This document shows positions 30,428 through 39,939 of a DNA stretch of 64,000 bases, in pieces (position 1 is the stretch's first letter; each line of letters starts with the position of its first letter). The position numbers and the translations under genes are program-made. Below the pieces are notes generated by a model. The model searched no databases and was not told the DNA's origin. It saw only the letters and a program-made list of their open reading frames with translations. The DNA lies in the NCBI GenBank assembly GCA_001306305.2, contig CP155577.1:248001-312000 (forward strand), read 5' to 3'. Source of the stretch: Citromicrobium bathyomarinum (lineage in GTDB: Bacteria > Pseudomonadota > Alphaproteobacteria > Sphingomonadales > Sphingomonadaceae).

Positions 30428-31487
30428 TCATCGCCGCGAGCCGCTTGGCCTCGTCCTCGGCGATCAGCGCGTCGACCAGCTCGCCCAGCCCCGGCCCGGC
30501 GATGATCTGCGGCAGCTTCTGCAGCGTGAGGCCGATCCGGTGGTCGGTCACGCGGCCTTGCGGAAAGTTGTAGGTGCGAATCCGTTCGGAACGGTCGCCG
30601 CTGCCGACCATCGCCTTCCTCGCCTCGGCCTCCGCCCCCTGCGCGGCGTCGCGCTGCTGTTCGTAGAGCCGCGCGCGCAGCACCTGCATCGCCTGTTCGC
30701 GGTTCTTGTGCTGGCTGCGCCCGTCCTGGCAGGTGACCACGAGCCCAGTGGGCAGGTGGGTGATGCGGATTGCCGAATCGGTCGTGTTGACGTGCTGCCC
30801 GCCCGCGCCGGACGCGCGATAGGTGTCGATCTTGAGGTCGCCCGGATCGACCTGCACGTCGACCTCGTCCGGTTCGGGCAGCACCGCCACGGTCGCCGCC
30901 GAGGTGTGGATGCGCCCGCCGCTCTCCGTTTCGGGCACGCGCTGGACGCGGTGCACGCCGCTTTCGAACTTGAGCTTGGCGAACACGCCGGTGCCGGTGA
31001 CGTGGGCGACGATTTCCTTGAACCCGCCCACTTCGGACGCGCTCATGCTGACCGGCTCGACCTTCCAGCCCTGCTCGCCCGCGAAGCGTTCGTACATGCG
31101 GTAGAGGTCGCCCGCGAACAACGCGGCTTCATCACCGCCCGTGCCTGCGCGGATTTCGAGCATCGCGGGCTTGGCATCGGCACTGTCGCGCGGGAGCATC
31201 GCGACGGCGAGCTGCTGTTCGAGCTCGGGAATACGCTGGTTGAGCGCTTCGAGCTCCTCTTCCGCCATGTCGCGCATCTCGGGATCGGCGAGCATCTCGT
31301 CCAGCCCCGCGACTTCCTCGCGCGCGGCCTTCAGCTCCAGCGCGAGCTTCGCGACCGGCTCCAGCTCGGCATAGTCGCGGCTCGCCTGGACGAATTCCTC
31401 GCCCTCCAGCTGGCCCGAGGCCATCCGCGCCTCGATCTCTGCGAAGCGGTTGGCGATCTGGTCGAGGCGTTCGGGAGGGATGGTCAA
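30420..31487 (-). CDS. prfA: Peptide chain release factor 1
   Basis: A 355-residue factor terminating translation at UAA and UAG. It has the catalytic GGQ in [13 protein letters not shown] near residue 230. The stop-codon recognition domain precedes it (a PxT-type region in the [19 protein letters not shown] area follows family order). The TTG at 31487 is preferred since the protein then starts MTIPPERL as in relatives and has the standard length. A GTG at 31523 would add 12 residues. Confidence 0.93.
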   Translation of the reverse strand: MTIPPERLDQIANRFAEIEARMASGQLEGEEFVQASRDYAELEPVAKLALELKAAREEVAGLDEMLADPEMRDMAEEELEALNQRIPELEQQLAVAMLPRDSADAKPAMLEIRAGTGGDEAALFAGDLYRMYERFAGEQGWKVEPVSMSASEVGGFKEIVAHVTGTGVFAKLKFESGVHRVQRVPETESGGRIHTSAATVAVLPEPDEVDVQVDPGDLKIDTYRASGAGGQHVNTTDSAIRITHLPTGLVVTCQDGRSQHKNREQAMQVLRARLYEQQRDAAQGAEAEARKAMVGSGDRSERIRTYNFPQGRVTDHRIGLTLQKLPQIIAGPGLGELVDALIAEDEAKRLAAMNE

Positions 31488-31663
31488 TGGTCGTTCCGGT
31501 AGGATTTCTGGCACACCTGACACACAGTCCAGGGGTTAGAAAGTGGGCCCTGCGCGACGGGGCTAGTTCGGCAGGTGAATGTCGGGTGCGTGGGCGATCA
31601 TGCAAGGCGCATTAGCGCGGGAAGGATGGAGTAGGAAAGATAGCGTGGCCCTCCCCCTCCACC

Positions 31664-31889
31664 GTCATCCCGGGCTTGCCTGCCCCTGCGCAGGCGGGGG
31701 CCCCGGGATCAGGCTTCTTTTGGCTTGGCTCGCGCGAAAGGAAACCCTGCCCCGGATCAAGTCCGGGGCGACGAGATGGGAAGCGACGGCACTTAAGTTC
31801 TACGTCATGCTGAACTTGTTTCAGCATCCAGCCTTCCGTCTGCAAGCCCATCGCGGGAGGAGGACTGGACCCCGAAACAAGTTCGGGGT
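31664..31889. repeat. Cluster of intergenic dyad repeats
   Basis: The 31488-31901 gap between prfA and hisS has no gene. It carries four hairpin-forming units in tandem. ATCCCGGG (31667-31674) pairs with CCCGGGAT (31702-31709) around an inner CCTGCGCAGG (31685-31694). CCCCGGA-TCAAG-TCCGGGG is at 31750-31768. TGCTGA/TCAGCA spans 31808-31826. ACCCCGAA-ACAAG-TTCGGGGT is at 31869-31889. Units like GTCATGCTGAAC and GGATCAAGTCC are dispersed intergenic repeats in sphingomonads and relatives. They may also act as a transcription terminator cluster. Confidence 0.75.
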
Positions 31890-31901
31890 GACACGCAAAT
31901 C

Positions 31902-33161
31902 CTATAGCTGGTGCCGCATTGCATCCCACGCTGCCTGCACCTCTGTCGCGCGTGGATTTTCGCCCCGGAAGTTGGAGGTCGTTCCTTCGGCTCCGTCACG
32001 CAAACTCACGATCGCCGATGCAGGTGTCTTCACGGCCTTGTCGAAGCGCTTCTTGGGCGAACCACTCGCGATCAGATCTGCGGAGAACCCGAGCTCACGG
32101 AACCGGGCCAGCGCGCGGATGGCCGTGAGAATCACGTCATCGGATTCCGCAACCACCATCACATCGGCCGCGTTCGCTTCCTTCTCCCCCACCAGCATCG
32201 CCAGCCGCTCGATCCCCGCAGCCCAGCCGACTGCGGGCGTGGGCGAACCGCCAAGGCTCTCGATCAGCCCATCGTAGCGCCCGCCGCCCAGGATCGTGCT
32301 CTGCGAACCCAGCGCGTCCGCCGCAGCCGAGCCCTCGTCGGGAATGAACTCGAACGCGGTGTGGCGGTAGTAGTCGAGCCCGCGCACCAGACTTTCCGCG
32401 CGCACCCACTTCACGCCCGCGGCATCCAGACCGCTGGTTACCGCATCGAAAAAGCCACGCGCCTCGTCGGTCAGGAAGTCGTCGATCTTCGGCGCGTCGG
32501 CCAGGAAGCGCTGGTCGCGGCGATCCTTGCTGTCGAGAATCCGCAGCGGGTTCTTCTCCAGCCGCTCCTGCGATTCCTCGCTCAGCTCGTCCTTCACGCT
32601 ACGGAAGTGCTCGACCAGCGCGGCGCGCCATGCCTCGCGGGAATCGCCATCGCCCAAAGTATTGAGGTGGAGCGTCACGCCCTCGATCCCCAGCTCGCGG
32701 ATCACCTGATCGGCCATCGCGAGCAGCTCGACGTCTACTTGGGGCTCCGCCGCGCCGATGATCTCGGCGTCGATCTGATGGAACTGGCGGTAGCGGCCCT
32801 TCTGCGGGCGCTCGTAGCGGAACAGCGGGCCGTGGGTCGCCAGCTTCACCGGCGCGTGCTGTTGCCAGCCGTTAGTCAGATACGCACGCGCGATGCCCGC
32901 GGTGAATTCGGGCCGCAGCGTGAGCGATTCCCCGCCGCGATCCTCGAAGGAATACATTTCCTTCGAGACGATATCGGTCGTCTCGCCGATCGAGCGGGCG
33001 AATACTTCCGTCTTCTCGAACACGGGCATTTCCGCGCGGCGGAAGCGGTAAAGCTTGCGCACGCGTTCGAAGGTTTCGACCACGAAGGCGAAGCTTTCCG
33101 CCTCGGCCCCGAAAATGTCCTGCGTGCCGCGGATTGCCTGCGGTGTCTTTGTCTTTGCCAT
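31902..33161 (-). CDS. hisS: Histidyl-tRNA synthetase
   Basis: A 419-residue class II synthetase charging tRNA-His. Motif 2 sits around [16 protein letters not shown], and the histidine-specific [15 protein letters not shown] region and GGGRYDGL block (motif 3 area) are clear. The start is ATG 33161 ([16 protein letters not shown]); an upstream in-frame start would add residues without homology. It is divergent from the M61 peptidase gene by 89 bp. Confidence 0.96.
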   Translation of the reverse strand: MAKTKTPQAIRGTQDIFGAEAESFAFVVETFERVRKLYRFRRAEMPVFEKTEVFARSIGETTDIVSKEMYSFEDRGGESLTLRPEFTAGIARAYLTNGWQQHAPVKLATHGPLFRYERPQKGRYRQFHQIDAEIIGAAEPQVDVELLAMADQVIRELGIEGVTLHLNTLGDGDSREAWRAALVEHFRSVKDELSEESQERLEKNPLRILDSKDRRDQRFLADAPKIDDFLTDEARGFFDAVTSGLDAAGVKWVRAESLVRGLDYYRHTAFEFIPDEGSAAADALGSQSTILGGGRYDGLIESLGGSPTPAVGWAAGIERLAMLVGEKEANAADVMVVAESDDVILTAIRALARFRELGFSADLIASGSPKKRFDKAVKTPASAIVSLRDGAEGTTSNFRGENPRATEVQAAWDAMRHQL

Positions 33162-33250
33162 GATGGGCGAGCGCTTAGCGTGCGGGTCGCCGAAACGAAA
33201 GCAGGATACATTATTGCATGCGCGCGCGATTGCCCGCATGAACCCCGTCC

Positions 33251-35203
33251 ATGAAGCATCCCGCCCTTAGCGCCGCCCTCCTCCCCTTCCTGCTGGCCAC
33301 CCCGGCCCTTGCGCAGGGCGACATCCGCCCCGCGGGCAACACCGCGCCGGAGCAGGCGCAGCTGGACGACGCGACCCCGCTGCCCGCCGATACGCCGTGG
33401 CCGGGCGGGACGATCGCGCTGGATATCGACGCGACCGACACGGCGCGCGGCGTCTATCGCGTCACCCAGACCATTCCCGTAACCGCGGACATGCGCGAGC
33501 TGCGGCTGCTGTTCCCCGAATGGCTGCCGGGCAACCACGCGGCGCGCGGGCCGATCAACCTCGTCAGCGGCATCCGCTTCACCGCGGGCGGCAAGGTGCT
33601 CGAATGGAAGCGCAATCCGCTCGACGTGTACGAGTTGATCGTCGACCTGCCCGAGGGGACCGAAGCGGTGACCGCGCAGTTCGTCCACACCTCGCCGATC
33701 ACCGGCAGCGAGGGTCGGATCACCATGACGCAGGAAATGCTCAACCTGCAGTGGGAGAAGATGAGCTTCTATCCCGCCGGGCACTACGTGCGACGGATCG
33801 CGGTGAAGCCGACGGTGAAAGTGCCCGCGGGATGGCAGGTGTTCACCGCACTGGATGGCAAGACGCGTGAGAACGACACGGTCACCTGGCAGACGGTCGA
33901 TTACGAAACGCTGGTCGATTCGCCGATCTTCGCGGGCAAATATGCCGAACGCTGGGAAGTGGGCGAGAACGTGTGGTTGGATGCGGTGGCAGACAAGCCC
34001 AAATATCTCGACCTCGCGCCCGAAAACCTCACCCGCTTCGAACGGCTGATCGACGAGGCCGACGCGCTGTTCGGCGCGCGCCACTTCGACCACTACGACA
34101 TCCTGCTCGCGCTGACCGACCGGATGGGCGGGATCGGGCTGGAGCACCAGCGCTCGGCGGAAAACCAATACGAGCCCACCGCGCTGATCGACTGGGACGA
34201 GATGGACTGGGACCACAACGTCGTCAGCCACGAGCTGGTGCATAGCTGGAACGGCAAGTACCGCCGCCCGGACGACCTGTGGACGCCCGACTATCGCACC
34301 CCGATGCAGGATTCGCTGCTGTGGCTCTACGAAGGGCAGACCCAGCTGTGGGGCTGGGTGCTCGCCGCGCGCAGCGGGTTGCAGACCAGGCAGACCTTCC
34401 TCGATGCCTTCGCGACCTATGCCGCGAACTATTCCGAAGGCCAGCCGGGTCGCGCGTACCGCTCCGTCGCCGACACCACCAACGATCCGATCATCAACTC
34501 GCGCGCACCGCTGCCCTACTCTTCGCTCGCGCGCAGCGAAGACTATTATGTCGAGGGTGCGCTGGTGTGGATCGAGGCGGACCAGATCATTCGCCAGGGC
34601 ACCAAGGGCAGGAAGGGGCTCGACGATTTCGCCAAGGCCTTCTTCGGCGTGAATGATGGCGACTGGGGCCAGCTGACCTATGATTTCGACGAGATCGTCG
34701 CGACGCTGAACGGCGTCTATCCCTACGACTGGGCCGATTTCCTGACCACCCGCCTGCTCGAACCCAACCAGCCCGCCCCGCTGCACGGCATCGAAATGGG
34801 CGGCTACCAGCTGGTCTGGAAGGACGAGCCCAACAGCTACGACAAGGGCCGGATGGGCAACGGCAAGTACCTCAACCTGTTCTACTCGCTCGGTGTGAAC
34901 CTCGGCACCGACGGCACGGTCACGGGCACGCTGTGGGACGGGCCGGCCTTCGATGCGGGGATCGTCAACGGCAACACCATCGTCGCGGTGAACGGCATCG
35001 CCTACTCGGGCGACACGATCGAAGAGGCGATCACCGCCGCGAAGGACACGGACCAGCCGATCGAACTGCTGGTCAAGCGCGGCGATACGTACCGCACGGT
35101 GGCAATCGATTACCACGGCGGGCTGCGCTATCCGTGGCTCGAACCCGTCGGCAAGGGCGAGCAACCGCTCGACCGCTTCCTGGAGCCGCGCGCGGGCGGC
35201 TGA
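33251..35203 (+). CDS. Secreted M61 family metallopeptidase with PDZ domain
   Basis: A 650-residue exported protein (signal peptide ending TPALAQ). The M61 catalytic domain has the GIGLEHQRS block (GxMEH family position) and zinc motif HELVH in [13 protein letters not shown] at about residue 328, with the downstream [11 protein letters not shown] glutamate segment. The C-terminal PDZ-like region begins near residue 530 ([20 protein letters not shown] in two blocks). Relatives are glycyl aminopeptidases of the periplasm or cell surface. Confidence 0.92.
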   Translation: MKHPALSAALLPFLLATPALAQGDIRPAGNTAPEQAQLDDATPLPADTPWPGGTIALDIDATDTARGVYRVTQTIPVTADMRELRLLFPEWLPGNHAARGPINLVSGIRFTAGGKVLEWKRNPLDVYELIVDLPEGTEAVTAQFVHTSPITGSEGRITMTQEMLNLQWEKMSFYPAGHYVRRIAVKPTVKVPAGWQVFTALDGKTRENDTVTWQTVDYETLVDSPIFAGKYAERWEVGENVWLDAVADKPKYLDLAPENLTRFERLIDEADALFGARHFDHYDILLALTDRMGGIGLEHQRSAENQYEPTALIDWDEMDWDHNVVSHELVHSWNGKYRRPDDLWTPDYRTPMQDSLLWLYEGQTQLWGWVLAARSGLQTRQTFLDAFATYAANYSEGQPGRAYRSVADTTNDPIINSRAPLPYSSLARSEDYYVEGALVWIEADQIIRQGTKGRKGLDDFAKAFFGVNDGDWGQLTYDFDEIVATLNGVYPYDWADFLTTRLLEPNQPAPLHGIEMGGYQLVWKDEPNSYDKGRMGNGKYLNLFYSLGVNLGTDGTVTGTLWDGPAFDAGIVNGNTIVAVNGIAYSGDTIEEAITAAKDTDQPIELLVKRGDTYRTVAIDYHGGLRYPWLEPVGKGEQPLDRFLEPRAGG

Positions 35204-35349
35204 CCCGGACAATCAACGCCAACCCTCCCGCAGTGCACAAAACGCGTTGCGGCTTGCGGGCGGCTCCACTAGGTCGCGGGCATATCCTTCCAGCCCGATC
35301 GCGCGGGTGCCTGCACCCTGCCGATGGCGAGAGCGAACAGAGAGTAACA

Positions 35350-35877
35350 ATGCGCATCGACAAGATCCCGACCGGCGACAATCCGCCCGAAAGCCTCAAC
35401 GTCATCATCGAAGTGCCGACCGGCGGCGAGCCCGTGAAGTACGAGTTCGACAAGGAATCGGGCGCGCTGTTCGTCGATCGCATCCTGCACACGCCGATGC
35501 GCTACCCCGCGAACTACGGCTTCGTGCCGCACACCCTGTCGCCCGATGGCGACCCGCTCGACGCGCTGGTGATCGCACGCTCGCCCTTCATCGCGGGCTG
35601 CGTGGTGCGTGCGCGCCCGATCGGCGTGCTCAACCTCGAAGACGAGCATGGCGGCGATGAAAAGCTGATCTGCGTGCCGATCGACACGACCTTCCCCTAT
35701 TACTCGGACGTCGCCGAGACGAAGGACCTGCCGAGCATCATCTTCCAGCAGATCGAGCACTTCTTCACCCACTACAAGGATCTGGAGAAGGACAAGTGGG
35801 TCCGTGTCGGCAAGTGGGGCGATGCGGCGGAAGCCAAGCAGATCGTGCTGGAAGCGATCGAGCGAGCGAAGGGGTAA
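35350..35877 (+). CDS. ppa: Inorganic pyrophosphatase (family I)
   Basis: A 175-residue soluble enzyme hydrolysing pyrophosphate, of standard prokaryotic length. Family blocks present are KYEFDKESGALFVDR, PANYGFVPHTL and the metal-binding signature DGDPLDALV (three aspartates). ATG 35350 is selected over upstream codons because homology begins at MRIDKIPTG and a GAGAG ribosome binding site precedes it. Confidence 0.97.
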   Translation: MRIDKIPTGDNPPESLNVIIEVPTGGEPVKYEFDKESGALFVDRILHTPMRYPANYGFVPHTLSPDGDPLDALVIARSPFIAGCVVRARPIGVLNLEDEHGGDEKLICVPIDTTFPYYSDVAETKDLPSIIFQQIEHFFTHYKDLEKDKWVRVGKWGDAAEAKQIVLEAIERAKG

Positions 35878-35890
35878 GCGCCGCGCCCGG

Positions 35891-37048
35891 CTAGGCTTCC
35901 TGCCTAACCAGGCACTGAGCCAAATCTCGGAAAATGGACCGCACGCTCTGCGGATCGTCTTTTGCCAGATCGTGATCGGCGTTCAGAACGATGAGGCACT
36001 TCGTGCGGCCCGGCCGGGCGGCCAGATAGTCGCGGGTTCGCGGATCCTTGTTGCCGAGCACGATCCGCGAACATGCGCCGCGCGGGCGGACTTCGCGGAA
36101 AGCAAGGTCGCGCCCGCCGACATATCGCGGCACGTAATCGTGTAGCGGAAGCACCTGCGAATGGTCGAACGCGATGCCTGAGTCGGTTTTCGAGTAGATA
36201 TTGAAGGTCGTCCATTCGCCGAAGGGCTCTCCCTTCGCTTCGGCCTCTTCTCGCTTCTCGACGTTCTCCCGGCGGTTCCGTTGCAGATGATGCTGCAGCC
36301 CGTCCATCACAGGTACGACGGCGAGGACGTTCATTCGCTCCAGCCTTTCCCGCCCGAGAGCGCCGAGCGCAATGTGATTGCCGAGACTGGTCGTAACCAG
36401 AGCCGGTTCCGCGCCCGCCTGATCGCGGTAGAAATCCACTGCGGCCGCCACGTCGGCGAACGCCATCTCGATTTCGTCGGCCGCCCCGAGCGTGCGTATG
36501 TTGGTGCCCCAGTAGCCGACCGAAGCGATGGTGAAGCCACGACCCATCAGATGGCGATAGGGCGAGACACGCATGTCGCCCCAGATGTTCGGGGTAAGCC
36601 CGGCATCCTTGAGTCGATCGAAAAACTCGTCGGTCGTCCCTCGCCGGACCAGAAAAGGCTCCCCTCCGGGGCCACCCACGACATCGATCACATAGCGCCC
36701 ATCTTCGCTGGCAACTTCGAGGCGCGATTCGACCACCGGCACGAACGCGTCGCCCTCCCTGAGCGCGACCAGCGTGGATGTGACCCCTTGTGCGGTCCAC
36801 GTGTCGCACTCGATCCGCGACGCGTTTTTATCCGCCAAACGCGCCACGCCTCCCACACAGGCATGCCAGTCTCTGGGAAGCCCCAGCTTCGGCTCATCGG
36901 AGCGCGAATCTACCAGTTCCTTGAACAGACGATCGCGGGTGGCGGCATCTATTCCGGTGGAAGCGGAGGTGAAGGCCCACAGAGCCCCTACTGCCAGGAT
37001 ACCCGCTGCCAGCAAGGCAGCGATAAGCGCCTTGGGTCGACGGATCAT
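35891..37048 (-). CDS. Exported protein of unknown function, possible alpha/beta hydrolase fold
   Basis: A 385-residue protein with one N-terminal hydrophobic anchor or signal (residues 7-30). A serine in TTSLGNHIALG (about residue 230) sits in a nucleophile-elbow-like context. Late acidic and histidine residues in VLNADHDLAKDD could complete a hydrolase triad. Four or five cysteines (HACVGG, IECDTW, GACSR, TKCLI, QCLV) suggest disulfides and an extracytoplasmic location. I do not recognise a named family. The start at 37048 is chosen for the signal-like N-terminus. It lies 50 bp downstream of the BON-MscS gene on the same strand. Confidence 0.6.
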   Translation of the reverse strand: MIRRPKALIAALLAAGILAVGALWAFTSASTGIDAATRDRLFKELVDSRSDEPKLGLPRDWHACVGGVARLADKNASRIECDTWTAQGVTSTLVALREGDAFVPVVESRLEVASEDGRYVIDVVGGPGGEPFLVRRGTTDEFFDRLKDAGLTPNIWGDMRVSPYRHLMGRGFTIASVGYWGTNIRTLGAADEIEMAFADVAAAVDFYRDQAGAEPALVTTSLGNHIALGALGRERLERMNVLAVVPVMDGLQHHLQRNRRENVEKREEAEAKGEPFGEWTTFNIYSKTDSGIAFDHSQVLPLHDYVPRYVGGRDLAFREVRPRGACSRIVLGNKDPRTRDYLAARPGRTKCLIVLNADHDLAKDDPQSVRSIFRDLAQCLVRQEA

Positions 37049-37097
37049 CGCCTCGCCACCGTCTCGACGGTTAGATAGGCTGGCGCGGTCAGCCAAC

Positions 37098-38492
37098 TCA
37101 CTCCACCGGTCTGCGGTGGTCGAGCAGGTCCTGCTTCTGCTCGCTGCTGTCGCGCTCTTCCTCGACCATTTCGTCGATCTCGTTGCGCGGGGTGACGTCG
37201 CTCGGTGGCGGGGCGGCGGCGCGCGGTTTGCGCGGGGGCGTGGTCTCGCCAACGGACCCGGCGTCGCGGTCGGCGATATTCTCGAACGGCAGGCTGGCGG
37301 AACGCGGGTCGAAGCGCAGGCGGTAGATCGGTTCGGGCAGGCCGAAGCCGGCATCCTCCAGCGCGGTCTTCACCGCCGGGATCGCGACGCTCTGCGCCTT
37401 GAACCAGTCGGTCTCGCGCTGGTCGATCCAGCCGAGGAAGCGGATCATCACGGCCGAATCGCCGACCTCCACGATCCGCGCCTCCGGCGCCGGCTCTGCC
37501 AGCATGAAGGGCAGGGCCTCCAGCGTGGTACGGCCCAGCTCTGCCGCGGCGGTCGCATCGTCGTCAGCATCCACGCCCAGCGTGAAGTCGAAGCGGCGCT
37601 GCGGATTGCGGGTGAAGTTGACGATCACCGCCTTGAACACGGCCGAGTTGGGGATGCGCAGATGGTTGCCCTCCAGCGTCATCAGCACGGTCGCGCGGCT
37701 GGTCAGGCGCACGACGCGCCCCTCGAACGCGTCGATCTGGACCAGATCATTGGCCCGGAACGGCTGGCGTAGCGAGAGCATCAGCGAGGCGACGTAGTTC
37801 TCCACCGTGTCGCGCATGGCGAAACCCAGTGCGATGCCGATCACGCCCGCCCCGCCCAGCACCGCGCCGAGCAGCGCGGTCGCCCCGATGATGTCGAGCG
37901 CGATGACCGCGGCGAAGATGATCGCGATGAAGCGGATCGCGCTCGCCACCAGATCGGCGAGGAAATCATTGGGCGTGACGAGCCGCCAGAGGAACTTGAG
38001 CGAGGCGAGCAGGTATCCCACCAGCAGGATCGCAAGCCCGATCAGCAGCGCGACCCCGATCAGCGGCAGCATGCCCGCCGCGGCGCGCAGCCGGTCGATC
38101 AGCGCGGTGACGATATCCGCCGTCCCCTCCAGCGAGGTGTCGCGCGCGATCTCGTTCTCGACCGTCACCACATCGAAGCGCGCGGCGATCGCGCCGGCAT
38201 CGTCGATCGCTTCCTGGCTGGGGGCGGAGCCGGTCAGGCGCACCACGCCCTGATTCACCGCGACCTCGACGCCGGAGAACGCCTCGACCTCGGCATAGAT
38301 GTCGCGCAGGCGAGTGGCGATGCGGCTGTCGGCCTGCGGATCGCGCTCGTCCGACAGCGCGCCGGTGGCGGTGGGCGTGGGCTGCGGCTCGGCCTGTTCG
38401 GGCACCAGACCCGGCAGCGCGGCGGCCAAGGGCGTGGCCACGGGCGCGGCGAGACATGCCAGCCAGAGCGCGGCGAGGAGTCGCAGCAGCAT
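37098..38492 (-). CDS. BON-domain mechanosensitive channel (MscS family)
   Basis: A 464-residue protein. It has a signal peptide (1 to about 25), a periplasmic BON domain (about 57-118, with VEVAVNQGVVRLTGSAPS), several hydrophobic segments, the MscS pore-helix region (LLGAVLGGAGVIGIALGFAMRD across about 205-228) and the beta domain with RQPFRANDLVQID and LRIPNSAVFK. A long charged C-terminal tail is predicted disordered. BON domains bind phospholipids or peptidoglycan, so this channel may be tethered to the envelope (inference). Confidence 0.88.
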   Translation of the reverse strand: MLLRLLAALWLACLAAPVATPLAAALPGLVPEQAEPQPTPTATGALSDERDPQADSRIATRLRDIYAEVEAFSGVEVAVNQGVVRLTGSAPSQEAIDDAGAIAARFDVVTVENEIARDTSLEGTADIVTALIDRLRAAAGMLPLIGVALLIGLAILLVGYLLASLKFLWRLVTPNDFLADLVASAIRFIAIIFAAVIALDIIGATALLGAVLGGAGVIGIALGFAMRDTVENYVASLMLSLRQPFRANDLVQIDAFEGRVVRLTSRATVLMTLEGNHLRIPNSAVFKAVIVNFTRNPQRRFDFTLGVDADDDATAAAELGRTTLEALPFMLAEPAPEARIVEVGDSAVMIRFLGWIDQRETDWFKAQSVAIPAVKTALEDAGFGLPEPIYRLRFDPRSASLPFENIADRDAGSVGETTPPRKPRAAAPPPSDVTPRNEIDEMVEEERDSSEQKQDLLDHRRPVE

Positions 38493-38532
38493 GGTCAGCC
38501 CCGCATAACCCGGCCAAGGCCGCGTGCGGGCA

Positions 38533-38895
38533 TCAACCGGGGAAGGCCGTGCCGAATCCCAGCGCGAGCAGCATAGGCACGCCCACGGTCAGCAGCCACA
38601 GCGCCACCTGATCGCGCCGGAACGCGCCCTTCAGGGCTGGATCGTGCGCCTTTGCGTCGTCGATATCGGTCCACCGCTTTTCGAAAAATCGCAGCACAGG
38701 GATGAAGGCGCCGACCATGATGACCAGCAGCAGGTAGACAGTGATTCCGTCGAACGCGTGCTTCATCTTGGGCATGGTGATGAAGATCAGCAGCGCGGTG
38801 GTGATCAGCAGCGCCCAGGCGATATTGTCGCTGATCGCAGCGGGCCAATCGGCCTCGGGCCGCGTGTCAGCTGCAGTCTTGGTCCAGGTGTTCAT
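38533..38895 (-). CDS. Small inner-membrane protein of unknown function
   Basis: A 120-residue protein with three hydrophobic segments (about 25-42, 50-68 and 98-117) separated by a charged loop (KRWTDIDDAKAHDPALKG). ATG 38895 is chosen because AGAGGA lies eight bases upstream. No family was recognised. It sits between lptB (divergent) and the BON-MscS gene (40 bp downstream, same strand), so it may share a transcript with the channel. Confidence 0.6.
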   Translation of the reverse strand: MNTWTKTAADTRPEADWPAAISDNIAWALLITTALLIFITMPKMKHAFDGITVYLLLVIMVGAFIPVLRFFEKRWTDIDDAKAHDPALKGAFRRDQVALWLLTVGVPMLLALGFGTAFPG

Positions 38896-39030
38896 GTGCG
38901 GCATCCTCTCGATCGCCCCCGTGCCGGGCACGATAGGGCGAGTGGCCCGCGCGCTCAAGCATGGAGGCCAAAGGCAGGCGCTTGCCTATTGCGACTTTCG
39001 CCGCGCGCCCCATCTGCTAGGCGTATTGCC

Positions 39031-39828
39031 ATGGCAGAGATCGACCCCGCCGACATTGTCCAGAAGCCTTCCGAAGTGGAGGCCAACGCCGCCCCGCCGA
39101 TTCCGCAGGGCGGGCTCGAAGTCGTGTCGATCGCCAAGAGCTACGACAAGCGACCGGTGCTGACCGATATCTCGCTGTCCGTCGGCAAGGGCGAAGTGCT
39201 CGGCCTGCTCGGCCCCAACGGCGCGGGCAAGACGACCTGCTTCTATTCGATCATGGGGCTGGTGAAGCCCGATAGCGGCCGCATCCTGATGGATGGCGAG
39301 GACGTGACCGGCCTGCCGATGTATCGCCGCGCGATCCTGGGCCTCGGCTACCTGCCGCAGGAAACCAGCATTTTCCGCGGGCTGACCGTCGAACAGAACA
39401 TCGCCACCGTGCTCGAACTGGCGGAGCCCGACCGGCAGGCGCAGCGCGACGGGCTGGAGCGGCTGCTCGACGAATTCGGCCTGACCAAGCTGCGCAATGC
39501 GCCCGCGATGGCGCTTTCGGGTGGTGAACGGCGGCGGTGCGAGATCGCTCGCGCGCTGGCGGCGAACCCTTCGATCATGCTGCTCGACGAACCTTTCGCG
39601 GGGATCGATCCGCTCTCGATCAGCGACATCCGCGATCTGGTGATCGACCTCAAGAAGCGTGGGATCGGCGTTCTGATAACCGATCATAACGTTCGGGAAA
39701 CGCTCGATATCGTAGACCGCGCCTGTATCATCTACGGAGGCCAGGTTCTGTTCGCGGGCACCCCGCAAGACCTGGTCGCAGACGAGAACGTGCGCAGGCT
39801 CTACCTTGGCGAGAATTTTACCTTGTGA
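39031..39828 (+). CDS. lptB: Lipopolysaccharide export ABC transporter ATPase LptB
   Basis: A 265-residue ABC ATPase with Walker A GPNGAGKTT (about residue 66), Q-loop YLPQE, signature LSGGERRR, Walker B IMLLDEPFAGIDP and the switch histidine in LITDHNVRETLDI. The LptB-specific EP(F)AGVDP-type and DHNVRETL sequences separate it from other branched-chain-type ABC proteins. It powers LPS extraction with LptFG. rpoN follows 111 bp downstream, the usual lptB-rpoN arrangement. The N-terminus is about 25 residues longer than in E. coli. Confidence 0.95.
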   Translation: MAEIDPADIVQKPSEVEANAAPPIPQGGLEVVSIAKSYDKRPVLTDISLSVGKGEVLGLLGPNGAGKTTCFYSIMGLVKPDSGRILMDGEDVTGLPMYRRAILGLGYLPQETSIFRGLTVEQNIATVLELAEPDRQAQRDGLERLLDEFGLTKLRNAPAMALSGGERRRCEIARALAANPSIMLLDEPFAGIDPLSISDIRDLVIDLKKRGIGVLITDHNVRETLDIVDRACIIYGGQVLFAGTPQDLVADENVRRLYLGENFTL

Positions 39829-39939
39829 TTTTCCGGCGGTCCGAAACGTGATCGCGCATGGAAAACTCGGGTCCGCCGGGGCGGCACCAGCCGGGCGCAA
39901 GGGTCGGCGCAAGTCGAACCCGGATGGACGCCAAACCTG

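Noticed and set aside
31664..31889. CRISPR-like array
   Set aside because: The repeated units are different hairpins with irregular spacing, not identical repeats separated by unique spacers of constant length.
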